A DNA stretch of 64,000 nt from Mesorhizobium liriopis (GTDB lineage: Bacteria; Pseudomonadota; Alphaproteobacteria; Rhizobiales; Rhizobiaceae). Where the stretch lies: positions 62,001 to 126,000 of the forward strand of contig NZ_JAMXQS010000004.1 of assembly GCF_024053505.1 (NCBI RefSeq), written 5' to 3'. Shown piece after piece: positions 1-8,892 of this stretch (the stretch's first letter is position 1; each line of letters starts with the position of its first letter). The notes under the pieces are model-generated. The model had not been told where the DNA came from. It saw only the letters and a list, made by a program, of their open reading frames with translations, and did not search any database. The position numbers and the translations under genes are program-made.

Positions 1-981
1 GGCGTCTTCTCGGATGTGAAGCCGAACCCGGTTCATGCCAACCTCGTGGCGGGTGTCGAAGCCTATCGCGCGGGCGGGCATGACGGGGTGATCGCCTTCG
101 GTGGCGGCTCCGCGCTCGATCTTGGCAAGCTCGTCGCCTTCCAGCAGGGTCAGACGCGGCCCGTCTGGGATTTCGAGGATATCGGCGACTGGTGGACCCG
201 CGCCAATCATGACGCCATCGCACCGATCATCGCCGTGCCGACCACTGCCGGCACCGGCTCGGAAGTGGGCCGCGCGGGCGTGATCACCAACGAGGAAACC
301 CACACCAAGAAGGTGATCTTCCACCCCAAGCTCCTGCCGGCCATCGTGATCGCCGACCCGGCCCTTTCAGCCGGCATGCCGCCCTTCATCACGGCCGGCA
401 CGGGTATGGACGCGCTGGCACATTGTCTCGAAGCGTATGCCGCGCCGGGCTACCACCCGATGGCCGATGGGATCGCCGTCGAAGGCATCCGGCTCGTGCT
501 CGAAAATCTGCCCAAGGCTTTCACGAATGGCCAGGACCTGACGGCTCGCGCGCATATGATGTCTGCCGCCGCCATGGGTGCCGCTGCGTTCCAGAAGGGC
601 CTTGGCGCCATTCACTCGCTGTCGCACCCGATCGGGGCGCTTTACGACACCCATCACGGCATGACCAATGCCGTGTTCATGCCTTACGTTCTGAACTTCA
701 ACCGTTCGGCCATCGAGGAGAAGATCGAGCGGCTCGCGCGCTATTGCGGCATCAATGGCGGCTTCGACGGTTTCTTTCAGGCCGTGATCGGTCTGCGACG
801 CAATCTCAACGTGCCGCATACGCTGGGCGAATTCCTGAAGGGCGTCGAGATGGATGATGGACGCAAGGCAACCATTGCCGCCATGGCGGTGGTTGATCCC
901 ACGGCCGGCGGCAACCCGATTCCCCTGACGGAAGAAGATGTGCTCGAATTGCTGGAAGACGCCCTGATCGGCAATGTCTGA
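1..981 (+). CDS. Iron-type alcohol dehydrogenase (5' end outside window)
   Basis: NAD(P)-dependent oxidoreductase of the group III, iron-dependent alcohol dehydrogenase family; the alcohol or aldehyde used cannot be told. The frame is open from base 1, so the usual start lies upstream and 326 residues are visible. The dinucleotide-binding loop GGGSALD lies at visible residues 34-40 and the family motif TTAGTGSEV at 81-89. The metal ligands are visible as histidines in AHCLEAY, HSLSHPIG and THHGMTNA. An ABC importer follows 225 bases downstream on the same strand, but a shared transcript is uncertain. Confidence 0.9.
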   Translation, partial: GVFSDVKPNPVHANLVAGVEAYRAGGHDGVIAFGGGSALDLGKLVAFQQGQTRPVWDFEDIGDWWTRANHDAIAPIIAVPTTAGTGSEVGRAGVITNEETHTKKVIFHPKLLPAIVIADPALSAGMPPFITAGTGMDALAHCLEAYAAPGYHPMADGIAVEGIRLVLENLPKAFTNGQDLTARAHMMSAAAMGAAAFQKGLGAIHSLSHPIGALYDTHHGMTNAVFMPYVLNFNRSAIEEKIERLARYCGINGGFDGFFQAVIGLRRNLNVPHTLGEFLKGVEMDDGRKATIAAMAVVDPTAGGNPIPLTEEDVLELLEDALIGNV

Positions 982-1049
982 TATCTCCAAAAACTTATCC
1001 GGCTTAATTATCCTCATCTGACTTCCTTCTGCCGATTGCAGGCGGCGCG

Positions 1050-1071
1050 GAAACGCGCTTAGTTGCGTTTC
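1050..1071. promoter_or_regulatory. Perfect 7-base inverted repeat upstream of ABC importer
   Basis: GAAACGC and GCGTTTC are separated by 8 bases in the 225-base gap between the dehydrogenase and the binding-protein gene. No T-run follows, so an operator for the importer is more likely than a terminator. The binding factor is unknown. A second short hairpin at 1115-1132 (TGCCGG/CCGGCA) also lacks a T-run. Confidence 0.3.
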
Positions 1072-1206
1072 AGAGGGGCCCGTTGCCGCCGGGTCATTTT
1101 CCTCGCAGCTTTTTTGCCGGCTCAGTCCGGCATTCACAGAGCTGTCACAGGACAAGAATAGAGGCGGCGCGGGCGCCATTCGGCGTCTCATAACGGGAGA
1201 ATACCA

Positions 1207-2316
1207 ATGGGTAAGGTGGGGCAGGCTCTGGCGGTCGGAGCCGCGATGCTGATGGCGACGACGGCCATCGCATCGGCACAAAGCAATCTGGAAGAACTGG
1301 TCGCGGCCGCCAAGAAGGAAGGCCAGCTGACCACCATCGCGCTGCCGCATGACTGGTGCGGCTACGGCAAGGTGATCGAGGGCTTCAAGGCGAAGTATCC
1401 CGAGATCACGATCAACGAATTGAACCCGGATGCCGGTTCTTCGGACGAACTCGAAGCCATCAAAGCCAACAAGGACAACAAGGGCCCGCAGGCCCCCGAC
1501 GTGATCGATGTCGGCCTGTCCTACGGCCCGCAGGCCAAGCAGGAAGGCCTGATCCAGCCTTACAAGGTTTCGACTTGGGACTCGATCCCGGATAACGCCA
1601 AGGACCCGGAGGGTTACTGGTATGGTGACTATTACGGCGTTCTCTCGTTCCAGGTGAACAAGGACATCGTCACGGGCGATGCGCCCAAGGACTGGGCCGA
1701 CCTGCTCAAGCCGGAATTCGCCAACTCGGTGGCGCTCGCCGGTGATCCGCGCGCGTCGAACCAGGCGATCCTCGGCGTTTACGCTGCCGGCCTGTCCAAG
1801 GGCGGCGCGGCTGGCGAGGCTGCCGGCAAGGCTGGTCTCGACTTCTTCAAGGAGCTGAATGCCAACGGCAACTTCGTGCCCGTGATCGGCAAGGCCGCGA
1901 CACTGGCACAGGGCCAGACGCCGATCCTGGTTACCTGGGACTATAACGCGCTCACCGGCCGCGATACGCTCAACGGCAACCCGCCGGTGGAAGTCGTGGT
2001 GCCGGCGTCCGGCGTGGTCGCAGGCGTCTATGTGCAGGCGATCAGCGCATTCGCGCCGCATCCGAATGCAGCCAAGCTCTGGATGGAGTATCTTTATTCG
2101 GACGAAGGCCAGCTCGGCTGGCTCGCCGGCTATTGCCACCCGATCCGCTACAACGACCTGGCGGCGAACAAGGTCATCCCGCAGGCCCTGATGGACAAGC
2201 TGCCCCCGGCTGCTGCCTATGAGAAGGCCGTGTTCCCCACGCTCGAAGATCAGGCTTCCTCCAAGGAAGCCATCACCAAGCAGTGGGACAGCGTGGTCGG
2301 CGCCAACGTGAAGTAA
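1207..2316 (+). CDS. ABC importer periplasmic substrate-binding protein (family 1)
   Basis: Periplasmic ligand-binding component of the importer encoded by the next three genes. Residues 1-24 form a Sec signal peptide ending in IASA before QSNLEEL. The mature protein resembles ferric-iron/polyamine-type family 1 binding proteins: it has the early AAKKEGQL segment and a closing-hinge region around KDWADLLKPEFANSVAL. Starts at ATG 1207 with GGGAGA about six bases upstream. The ligand is not evident: there is no tyrosine pair as in FbpA and no clear PotD pocket. Length (369 aa) is normal for the family. Confidence 0.88.
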   Translation: MGKVGQALAVGAAMLMATTAIASAQSNLEELVAAAKKEGQLTTIALPHDWCGYGKVIEGFKAKYPEITINELNPDAGSSDELEAIKANKDNKGPQAPDVIDVGLSYGPQAKQEGLIQPYKVSTWDSIPDNAKDPEGYWYGDYYGVLSFQVNKDIVTGDAPKDWADLLKPEFANSVALAGDPRASNQAILGVYAAGLSKGGAAGEAAGKAGLDFFKELNANGNFVPVIGKAATLAQGQTPILVTWDYNALTGRDTLNGNPPVEVVVPASGVVAGVYVQAISAFAPHPNAAKLWMEYLYSDEGQLGWLAGYCHPIRYNDLAANKVIPQALMDKLPPAAAYEKAVFPTLEDQASSKEAITKQWDSVVGANVK

Positions 2317-2355
2317 CGATGTGATGGCGGGCGGTCTCCGGACCGTCCGCCTCGC

Positions 2356-3297
2356 ATGTCTGCTCCGGCGCACACATTCATGACCAACATCGCAACGATC
2401 GAGCCCGGCGCTGTCGTCAAGCCGGCAGCGCCGCCTTCCGGCTCGCGCCCTGTGCGCCTGCCTCTGCAATGGCTCGGCGTGGCGCCGTTCTTTCTCTTCG
2501 CGCTGCTCTTTCTGATCCTGCCCACCGGTTATCTCGTGCTCGGCGCGTTCCAGAACACGGCGGGCGAGTGGACCTTCGAGAATATCGGGCTGCTGTTTCA
2601 GCCTTCCATCATCGCCGCCTACTGGATTTCGATCCGCGTGAGCCTCGCCTCCGCGCTGCTCGGTGCGCTGGTGGGCTTGGCGATCGCGATTGCCATCGTG
2701 CGCGGCGGGTTGCCGTCATGGGTGCGCTCGGCGACCATGACCTTTTCAGGCGTCGCCTCGAACTTCGCCGGCGTGCCGCTGGCTTTCGCCTTTCTGGCGA
2801 CGCTGGGCCGTCTCGGCCTCGTCACCGTGCTCTTGCGCGACCTGTTCGGGTTCAACCTCTATGCGACGGGCTTCAACATCCTGTCCTTCTGGGGCCTGAC
2901 CCTCACCTACCTTTATTTCCAGATTCCCTTGATGGTGGTCATCATCACGCCGGCCATCGACGGGTTGAAGCGCGAATGGGGGGAAGCGGCTGCAACGCTG
3001 GGGGCCACGCAGTGGCAGTACTGGCGCATGGTCGCCATTCCGGTGCTCTGGCCATCCTTCCTCGGCACCGTGATCCTGCTTTTCGCCAACGCGTTCGGGG
3101 CGATTGCGACCGCTTATGCTCTTACCGGCTCATCGCTCAACATCGTGCCGATCCTGCTCTACGCGCAAATCCGCGGCGACGTGCTCCACAACCCGCATCT
3201 GGGCTATGCGCTGGCCTTCGGAATGATCGTGATCACCGGCCTGGCCAATGTGTTCTACATCTGGTTCCGGTCGCGCTCCGAGAAGTGGCTGCGGTGA
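2356..3297 (+). CDS. ABC importer permease, PotB/CysU-like (313 aa)
   Basis: Inner-membrane permease of the importer begun at 1207. After a polar N-terminus a first helix lies at residues 38-60. The BPD_transp_1 domain follows, with the EAA coupling loop recognisable as EWGEAAATLGATQWQYWR near 214-231. ATG 2356 is used; an in-frame ATG at 2380 is an alternative. It follows the binding protein by 39 bases and precedes a second permease, so the pair probably forms a heterodimer. Substrate is unknown. Confidence 0.87.
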   Translation: MSAPAHTFMTNIATIEPGAVVKPAAPPSGSRPVRLPLQWLGVAPFFLFALLFLILPTGYLVLGAFQNTAGEWTFENIGLLFQPSIIAAYWISIRVSLASALLGALVGLAIAIAIVRGGLPSWVRSATMTFSGVASNFAGVPLAFAFLATLGRLGLVTVLLRDLFGFNLYATGFNILSFWGLTLTYLYFQIPLMVVIITPAIDGLKREWGEAAATLGATQWQYWRMVAIPVLWPSFLGTVILLFANAFGAIATAYALTGSSLNIVPILLYAQIRGDVLHNPHLGYALAFGMIVITGLANVFYIWFRSRSEKWLR

Positions 3298-3343
3298 TGG
3301 TGAAGCGGTTGTTCAACCTTTCCCGCAATCGGAGGGCCTTCGC

Positions 3344-4135
3344 ATGAAATCCTCCCGCTTCTGGGCATGGGCCACTTTCACCGTCGGCGCGCTCTATTTC
3401 TTCGTGCCGCTCATCGCCACGCTCGAATTCTCCCTGCGCATGCGCCGGGGCGAGTATTCCTTCGACGCCTATCGCGTGGTCTTCGGCGACGACCGCTTCC
3501 AGGCGACCTTCACCTATTCGGTCGTGGTGGCGATCCTCACAATCCTGCTCGGCGTGCTCGTCGTCGTGCCCACCGCCTACTGGATTCGGCTGCGCATGCC
3601 GCACCTGCGGCCCGTGGTCGAGTTCATCACGCTGTTGCCTTTGATCATCCCGGCCATCGTGATCGTGTTCGGCTATATCCGCATGTACGGCTCGTCCTCG
3701 CCGCTGCCGTTCCTTGCGACCGCGCGCGGCACGGATGCGCTGCTGATCATCGGCTATGCGACGCTCGCGTTGCCTTATATGTATCGCGCCGTCGATACGG
3801 GCCTGCGCACCATCGACGTCCGGACGCTCACGGAAGCCGCCCAGATCCTGGGGGCAGGGTGGACGACCATCATTTCCCGCGTGATCCTGCCCAATGTGCT
3901 GATCGCCGTGCTTTCGGGCGCATTCCTGTCCTTTGCCATCGTGATCGGCGAGTTCACCATGGCGAGCCTGCTGAACCGTCCAGCCTTCGGGCCCTACCTC
4001 CAGAACATCGGCGCCAACCGCGCCTATGAGCCGGCAGCGCTCGCCGTGCTCGCCTTCGCGATCACCTGGGCCTGTATGTCGGTGATCCAGATCCTGTCGC
4101 GCTTCGCGCCCAAATCCGCCAACCAGCCGCGCTGA
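3344..4135 (+). CDS. ABC importer permease, PotC-like (263 aa)
   Basis: Second inner-membrane permease of the same importer. The start is ATG 3344 because GGAGGG sits 7 bases upstream and the protein then begins directly with a transmembrane helix after KSSRF; the longer frame from 3248 would only add a non-conserved tail. About six helices are visible. The EAA loop is LTEAAQILGAGWTTII at about residues 163-178. The ATPase gene starts 6 bases after its stop. Confidence 0.87.
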   Translation: MKSSRFWAWATFTVGALYFFVPLIATLEFSLRMRRGEYSFDAYRVVFGDDRFQATFTYSVVVAILTILLGVLVVVPTAYWIRLRMPHLRPVVEFITLLPLIIPAIVIVFGYIRMYGSSSPLPFLATARGTDALLIIGYATLALPYMYRAVDTGLRTIDVRTLTEAAQILGAGWTTIISRVILPNVLIAVLSGAFLSFAIVIGEFTMASLLNRPAFGPYLQNIGANRAYEPAALAVLAFAITWACMSVIQILSRFAPKSANQPR

Positions 4136-4141
4136 GTTCCC

Positions 4142-5206
4142 ATGGCCGACACTTTTCTCTCGATCCAGAATGTCCGCAAGGATTTCGGCGCGACCACGGT
4201 CGTCAACGACTTCAACCTCGATGTCGAGCGCGGTGAGTTCGTTTCCTTTCTCGGACCCTCTGGCTGCGGCAAGACGACGATGCTGCGCATGGTGGCGGGC
4301 TTCGAGGAGCCGTCGGCGGGCCGCATCATGATCGGCGGGGTGGATGTGACCAACCTCAAGCCCAACAAGCGCGATATCGGCATGGTGTTTCAGGCCTATG
4401 CGCTGTTCCCGAACCTGACGGTCGCGCAGAACATCGCCTTCGGCTTGCGTGTGGCCGGCGTGTCGCGCGCCGAGCAGGAAGCACGGGTGAAGGAGATGCT
4501 GTCCATCATCAAGCTGCCCGACTTCGGCAGCCGCTATCCTTATCAGCTTTCGGGCGGCCAGCAGCAGCGCGTGGCGCTTGCCCGTGCGCTTGCCCCGTCG
4601 CCCAAGCTTCTGCTTCTCGACGAGCCGCTATCCGCGCTCGACGCCAAGGTCCGCATTTCGCTGCGCGATGAAATCCGTGCCATCCAGAAGCGGCTCGGCA
4701 TCACGACCATTTTCGTGACGCACGATCAGGAAGAAGCGCTGTCCATGTCCGACCGCATTGTCGTGATGTATGGCGGCAAGGCGGAACAGACCGGCACGCC
4801 GTTCGAGATCTACAACCGTCCCGCGACGCGCTTCGTGGCGAGCTTCGTCGGCACGCTGAACCTGCTCGAAGGCCGTGTCGCGAGCAGCGATCGCGGTGCG
4901 GTCGAGGTGGACGGGCAAACGATCGAACTCGGCCGTCCCATCGAGGCCGAAGCCGGGAAGCCCATCACGCTGGCTTTGCGCCCGGAAGCCGTGTCGCTCG
5001 GCGAAACGAACGGTCGTGAGCAGGGGCTGTCCGGCACGATCGGCGACGTGCATTTCTTGGGCTCGGTCATCCGCGTGAAGGTGGGGGTGGGCCGCAATGC
5101 GGTCATGCTCGACACGTTCAACGACCCCGCCTCGCCGCCGCCCGTCGCCGGCACGCCGGCACGCATCGGCTTCTCGCCGCGCGACGTGCTGGTGCTGGCT
5201 GACTGA
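4142..5206 (+). CDS. ABC importer ATP-binding protein, PotA/FbpC-like
   Basis: Cytoplasmic ATPase energising the importer of 1207-4135. Walker [10 protein letters not shown] is at residues 38-46, the signature LSGGQ at 137-141, Walker B LLLLDEP at 157-163, and the switch histidine in VTHDQEEAL near 190-198. The C-terminal third (about 240-354) is a TOBE-like regulatory domain, as in polyamine and iron importers. Last gene of the set; a 6-base-stem hairpin at 5204-5223 overlaps the stop but has no T-run. Confidence 0.9.
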   Translation: MADTFLSIQNVRKDFGATTVVNDFNLDVERGEFVSFLGPSGCGKTTMLRMVAGFEEPSAGRIMIGGVDVTNLKPNKRDIGMVFQAYALFPNLTVAQNIAFGLRVAGVSRAEQEARVKEMLSIIKLPDFGSRYPYQLSGGQQQRVALARALAPSPKLLLLDEPLSALDAKVRISLRDEIRAIQKRLGITTIFVTHDQEEALSMSDRIVVMYGGKAEQTGTPFEIYNRPATRFVASFVGTLNLLEGRVASSDRGAVEVDGQTIELGRPIEAEAGKPITLALRPEAVSLGETNGREQGLSGTIGDVHFLGSVIRVKVGVGRNAVMLDTFNDPASPPPVAGTPARIGFSPRDVLVLAD

Positions 5207-5291
5207 TCCGCTCGGCTGGATCAATCACTCCGATCCTGCTGTTCGAACTTCCTGTTTCTCGTTTGCCGGCTGATGGTGTAGCGCGGCTTTC

Positions 5292-5963
5292 ATGACCGTG
5301 CCCGACAGCCTGTTTCGCTTCTGGGCGGAAGCGCCTGCGGGCAGCTTCCGGCATCCGCGCGACCGCTTCGTGCTGGAGCGCGTGCCGCACCGGTTTCCGC
5401 ATTCCGCTCCGCCCAATCCTTTCTTCGGACCGCTGCGAACCGCACCCGTCGTGCTCCTTTACCTCTCGCCCGGTCTGGACGATTTCGACGAGGCGCGAGG
5501 GAAGGACCCGGCTTACGAAACGTTCTTCAAGCACCAATGGAGTGGTGAAGCGCCTTTGCCGAGCGGGGATGAGTACAAGCCCTGGTTCCGATGGTGGTCC
5601 CGCCGTGTGGCACAGTTCGGCGTCGATCCTGCGGATGCCCCTGAGCGTGTCGCCTTCCTCAACATCTCGGCCTATCGCTCGAAGAGCTTTCACGATTGGC
5701 CGATGCTTGCCGCCCTGCCGTCGAGCCGCGCTTCGCTCGACTGGGCGCAGGACGTGCTTTTCCCTCAAGCCTATGAGGGGGCCCGCATCGTCGTCTGCAT
5801 GCGCTCGGCGAAATATTGGGGCCTGAGCCCGCGCGCCGATGGTCTGCCATGGGGAGAGGGACTTTACGCGCTGCCATTCACGCAGAGCGGCTTTCTCCAT
5901 CACGGCGATGCGCGCGAGCGCGTGGGCGCCGCCATTCGGGCCAAACTCGGGATTGCCGCGTGA
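5292..5963 (+). CDS. Conserved hypothetical protein (223 aa)
   Basis: I do not recognise this family. The protein has no signal peptide or membrane helix and is rich in aromatic residues. Visible features are a hydrophobic strand VVLLYLSPGLDD near residue 53, a KPWFRWWSRR patch near 98, and a second strand pair around AFLNISAYRSK and GARIVVCMRSAKYWG. That pattern of alternating strands and a late SGF.HH segment recalls uracil-DNA-glycosylase-like folds, but the key motifs are not convincing. The stop overlaps the GTG start of the transporter by 4 bases (GTGA), so the two are co-translated. Confidence 0.7.
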   Translation: MTVPDSLFRFWAEAPAGSFRHPRDRFVLERVPHRFPHSAPPNPFFGPLRTAPVVLLYLSPGLDDFDEARGKDPAYETFFKHQWSGEAPLPSGDEYKPWFRWWSRRVAQFGVDPADAPERVAFLNISAYRSKSFHDWPMLAALPSSRASLDWAQDVLFPQAYEGARIVVCMRSAKYWGLSPRADGLPWGEGLYALPFTQSGFLHHGDARERVGAAIRAKLGIAA

Positions 5964-6799
5964 GCCTCTCCGTTTTTCTTGCCGTGCTGGGTGCCGCGGC
6001 CATGCACGCCACCTGGAACGCCCTCATCAAGGTGCGGCTCGACCGCTTTCTCGCCATCTCCTTCATGACGCTCGGCATGGGTGCGGGCTCGGTGCTGCTC
6101 ACGCCGTTCGTGGCGATCCCCGAACGGCATGTCTGGCCGTTCATTCTCGTCTCGATCATCATGCAGAACGGCTACCGGCTCTTCCTGTCGAAAGCCTACG
6201 AGGCGGGCGATCTCGCGCAGACCTATGCGCTCGCGCGCGGCACCGCTCCGCTGCTCGTCGCCTTGATCGGCGTCCTAGCGCTCGGCGAGGTGCCGAGCCC
6301 GCTGGCGGCGGCCGGCATCCTGCTCCTCTGCCTCGGCACATTCGCAATGTCCCTGCGCGGCGGCGTGGGCCAGGTCGAGCGCCGTGCGGTCCTCTTCGCG
6401 CTCGCCACCAGTTTCTTTATCGCAGGCTACACTCTGGCCGACGGCGCCGGCGCGCGGCAAACCGGCGATATGCTGGGCTATCTGGTCTGGATGTTCATGC
6501 TCGACGGCATCTGGACCGGCTGTCTCTGCCTTTACCTCAAGGGCCGCGCCGTGTTCCGCATTCCTCTCCGCGAATGGTCGATCACGGCATTTGCCGGGAT
6601 CCTCGGCGCGGTTTCCTACGGCGTCGCCGTCTGGGCCATGCGCCACGCACCGGTTGCGTCCGTTGCGGCCCTGCGCGAAACGTCGATCCTGTTCGCGATG
6701 GGCATCTCGGTCGTTTGGCTCAAGGAGCGCATGACGGCATGGCGCATCGCCGCCGCGCTGCTGATCGTCGGCGGGATGGCGGCGCTGCGGTTGGGGTAG
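5960..6799 (+). CDS. EamA/DMT-family transporter
   Basis: Inner-membrane transporter of the drug/metabolite superfamily, 279 aa with about ten helices in two EamA repeats (roughly residues 3-135 and 150-277). The GTG start at 5960 overlaps the preceding stop; a longer frame from 5816 would only re-read the upstream gene. An AMHATWNALIKV segment follows the first helix, and each repeat ends in a conserved short helix (LGEVPSPLAAAGILLL and LKERMTAWRIAAALLI). The transported compound, perhaps an amino acid or metabolite exported from the cell, cannot be told. Confidence 0.85.
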   Translation: MSLSVFLAVLGAAAMHATWNALIKVRLDRFLAISFMTLGMGAGSVLLTPFVAIPERHVWPFILVSIIMQNGYRLFLSKAYEAGDLAQTYALARGTAPLLVALIGVLALGEVPSPLAAAGILLLCLGTFAMSLRGGVGQVERRAVLFALATSFFIAGYTLADGAGARQTGDMLGYLVWMFMLDGIWTGCLCLYLKGRAVFRIPLREWSITAFAGILGAVSYGVAVWAMRHAPVASVAALRETSILFAMGISVVWLKERMTAWRIAAALLIVGGMAALRLG

Positions 6800-6847
6800 G
6801 GGCGAATTCTCAAGCCCTGGCGCTACCCATCCATCATTCAGCCGAGG

Positions 6848-7738
6848 CTAAACGCCTTCGGCCAGCCCCACAGTCCCGTCACTCGTCGCCAGCGCCTTGT
6901 AGAGCTCCGGACGCCGATCCCGGAACAATCCCCAGGCCGCGCGTTGCGCGCGCAGGGCTGCGCGATCGAAGCTCGCCACCAGCACCGTTTCCTCGTCTCG
7001 CCCCGCACCCGCCAGCAACTCTCCCTGCGCGCCGGCGATGAAGGACGAGCCGTAATAGGTCTGGCTCTTGCCTCCCACCACTTCCGTGCCGATGCGATTG
7101 GCGGCCGCGACCGGCATCAGGTTGGCGCCCGCATGGCCCCGCATGGTGATGCGCCAGTGCTCCATCGAGTCGAACTCGGGACGGCCGGGCTCCGAGCCGA
7201 TGGCGGTCGGATAAAGCAGGAATTCCGCGCCCTGCAGTGCCAGGGCGCGGGCGGTTTCGGGGAACCACTGGTCCCAGCAGATGCCGATGCCGACCGTGCC
7301 GAAGCGGGTCGGCCAGACACGGAAGCCGGTATCGCCAGGGTTGAAGTAGAACTTCTCCTCGTAACCCGGCCCATCGGGAATATGCGTCTTGCGATAAAGA
7401 CCGAGAACCTCGCCGCGATCGTCCACCATCGCGACCGAATTGTAATAGGCCTGATTGCGCCGCTCGAAGAACGAGATTGGGATCACCACGCCCAATTCGC
7501 TGGCGAGCGTTGCCATGGCTTCCACCGTGGGATGTCCCGCGAGCGGACGCGCCCGCGCGAAGTGCTCCGCCTTTTCCTCCTGGCAGAAGTAATGGCCTTC
7601 GAAGAGTTCCTGCACGAGCACGATGTTCGCACCCTGTGCCGCGGCTTCCCGCACGAGACGCGACGCATTGGCGATGTTCTCGTCCACAACGTCCGAGCAG
7701 GCGAACTGCACGACGCCGAGCGTGGTGATCTCGCTCAT
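6848..7738 (-). CDS. aguB: N-carbamoylputrescine amidase-like nitrilase-family hydrolase
   Basis: Carbon-nitrogen hydrolase, 296 aa, most like AguB, which converts N-carbamoylputrescine to putrescine, CO2 and ammonia in the cytoplasm. The catalytic triad is visible as E44 (VQELFEG), K117 (YRKTHIP) and C154 (GICWDQW). The signature region PDGPGYEEKFYFNPGDTGF and SMEHWRITMRGHAGANLMP match the carbamoylputrescine branch. The start at 7738 overlaps the stop of the deacetylase gene as ATGA; the much longer open frame upstream is a shadow of that gene. Context with an acetylpolyamine deacetylase and Pot importer supports a polyamine role. Confidence 0.85.
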   Translation of the reverse strand: MSEITTLGVVQFACSDVVDENIANASRLVREAAAQGANIVLVQELFEGHYFCQEEKAEHFARARPLAGHPTVEAMATLASELGVVIPISFFERRNQAYYNSVAMVDDRGEVLGLYRKTHIPDGPGYEEKFYFNPGDTGFRVWPTRFGTVGIGICWDQWFPETARALALQGAEFLLYPTAIGSEPGRPEFDSMEHWRITMRGHAGANLMPVAAANRIGTEVVGGKSQTYYGSSFIAGAQGELLAGAGRDEETVLVASFDRAALRAQRAAWGLFRDRRPELYKALATSDGTVGLAEGV

Positions 7739-8766
7739 GCTCCCTCGAAACCGGTCAACACGCCGACCGCATTGATGCCGATCTCTTCCACCGCATAGCC
7801 GCCCTCCATCACGAACAGCGTCGGTAGCTGCAGTGCCTCGATGCGGCGGCCGATCCTGGGATAGTCGTCGCTTACGAGCTTGAACTGGCTGATCGGATCG
7901 CGCTCGAATGTGTCGACGCCGAGCGATACGACCACCACGTCCGGCGCATATTGCTTGAGCTTGGCGCAGGCATCGGCGTGGGCCTCGTCCCAGCGCGCGA
8001 AATCGGTGCCCCAGCGCATCGGGTAGTTGGTGTTGAAACCTTCGCCTTGGCCGGTGCCGCGCTCGTCGGCATGGCCGAGATAGAAAGGGTATTCCTGCAG
8101 CGGGTCGGCATGGAGGTTGAAGACGGCCACATCCGCGCGCTCGTAGAAGATCTCCTGCGTGCCGTTCCCGTGGTGGTAATCGACATCGAGAATGGCGACG
8201 CGCGCTGCCCCCTGGTCGAGAAACCACTGAGCTGCCACGGCCGCATTGTTGATGTAGCAGTAACCGCCTGCAAAGCCCGAGCCCGCATGGTGGCCGGGTG
8301 GGCGGCAAAGCGCAAACGCGGCTCGCTCGCCATTCTTCACGAGTTGAGCGGCCGAAAGCGCCACATCGTGGGACGATTTGATCGCGTCCCATGAACCTTC
8401 CACGAAGGACGCGCCGGCATCGAAGGAGTAGAAGCCGAGCAGCCCATCAATGGTTTCGGGGGGAACGTCGCCGCGCAGTCCCCGCGTGGGCCATGTGAAG
8501 GGCAGGGCCGAGCCCGAGCGGCCTTCGGCCGTCCAGCGCTGCCAGACGGTGGGCAGGAAATCGAGATAATCGCGCCGGTGAACCTTGGCGGCTGTTTCGA
8601 GATCCCACTCTTCGGGCGCAGTGATCTCCCCCAGGCCCACCGCCTCGACGCGACGCCGGATGATCTCGGCGCGTTCGGGCAGCTCGAAACCCGGCACGAT
8701 GGCGCCCGAGTTCAGCTCGACCTGGTTGCGGTGTCCCTTGTGGCGTGGCGAATAAACCGTCTTCAT
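7735..8766 (-). CDS. aphA: Acetylpolyamine amidohydrolase (histone-deacetylase family)
   Basis: Zinc-dependent deacetylase of 343 aa that would release acetate from acetylated polyamines. The active-site set is complete: H159-H160 (PGHHAG), zinc ligands D196 and H198 (DVDYHHGNG) and D285 (LGVDTFERD), and the transition-state tyrosine Y324 (EGGYAVEE). From memory these lie one residue after those of Mycoplana ramosa acetylpolyamine amidohydrolase. Start at 8766 is chosen because AGGAAG lies about 7 bases upstream; the frame extends seven codons further. First gene of a two-gene minus-strand unit with the carbamoylputrescine amidase. Confidence 0.9.
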   Translation of the reverse strand: MKTVYSPRHKGHRNQVELNSGAIVPGFELPERAEIIRRRVEAVGLGEITAPEEWDLETAAKVHRRDYLDFLPTVWQRWTAEGRSGSALPFTWPTRGLRGDVPPETIDGLLGFYSFDAGASFVEGSWDAIKSSHDVALSAAQLVKNGERAAFALCRPPGHHAGSGFAGGYCYINNAAVAAQWFLDQGAARVAILDVDYHHGNGTQEIFYERADVAVFNLHADPLQEYPFYLGHADERGTGQGEGFNTNYPMRWGTDFARWDEAHADACAKLKQYAPDVVVVSLGVDTFERDPISQFKLVSDDYPRIGRRIEALQLPTLFVMEGGYAVEEIGINAVGVLTGFEGA

Positions 8767-8892
8767 GCGATCTTCCTGTTGCACGAGATGGCGAAGCTAC
8801 CCGCGGTGGCGCAATCGCTGCAAGCTGGCTGGCTCCTTGGACCAAGCGAATGCTCGCGTGAATGTGCAGCCCGACTCTCACAGGAGCTCGAA

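Noticed and set aside
1115..1132. Hairpin TGCCGG/CCGGCA considered as terminator of the dehydrogenase
   Set aside because: The T-run stands on the 5' side and none follows the stem on either strand.
367..2469. Long minus-strand frame of 700 codons opposite the dehydrogenase and binding protein
   Set aside because: Arginine-rich composition and no motifs; it is the high-GC antisense shadow of two well-supported plus-strand genes.
5204..5223. Six-base hairpin at the end of the first importer operon considered as terminator
   Set aside because: No T-run follows; stem is short and overlaps the stop codon.
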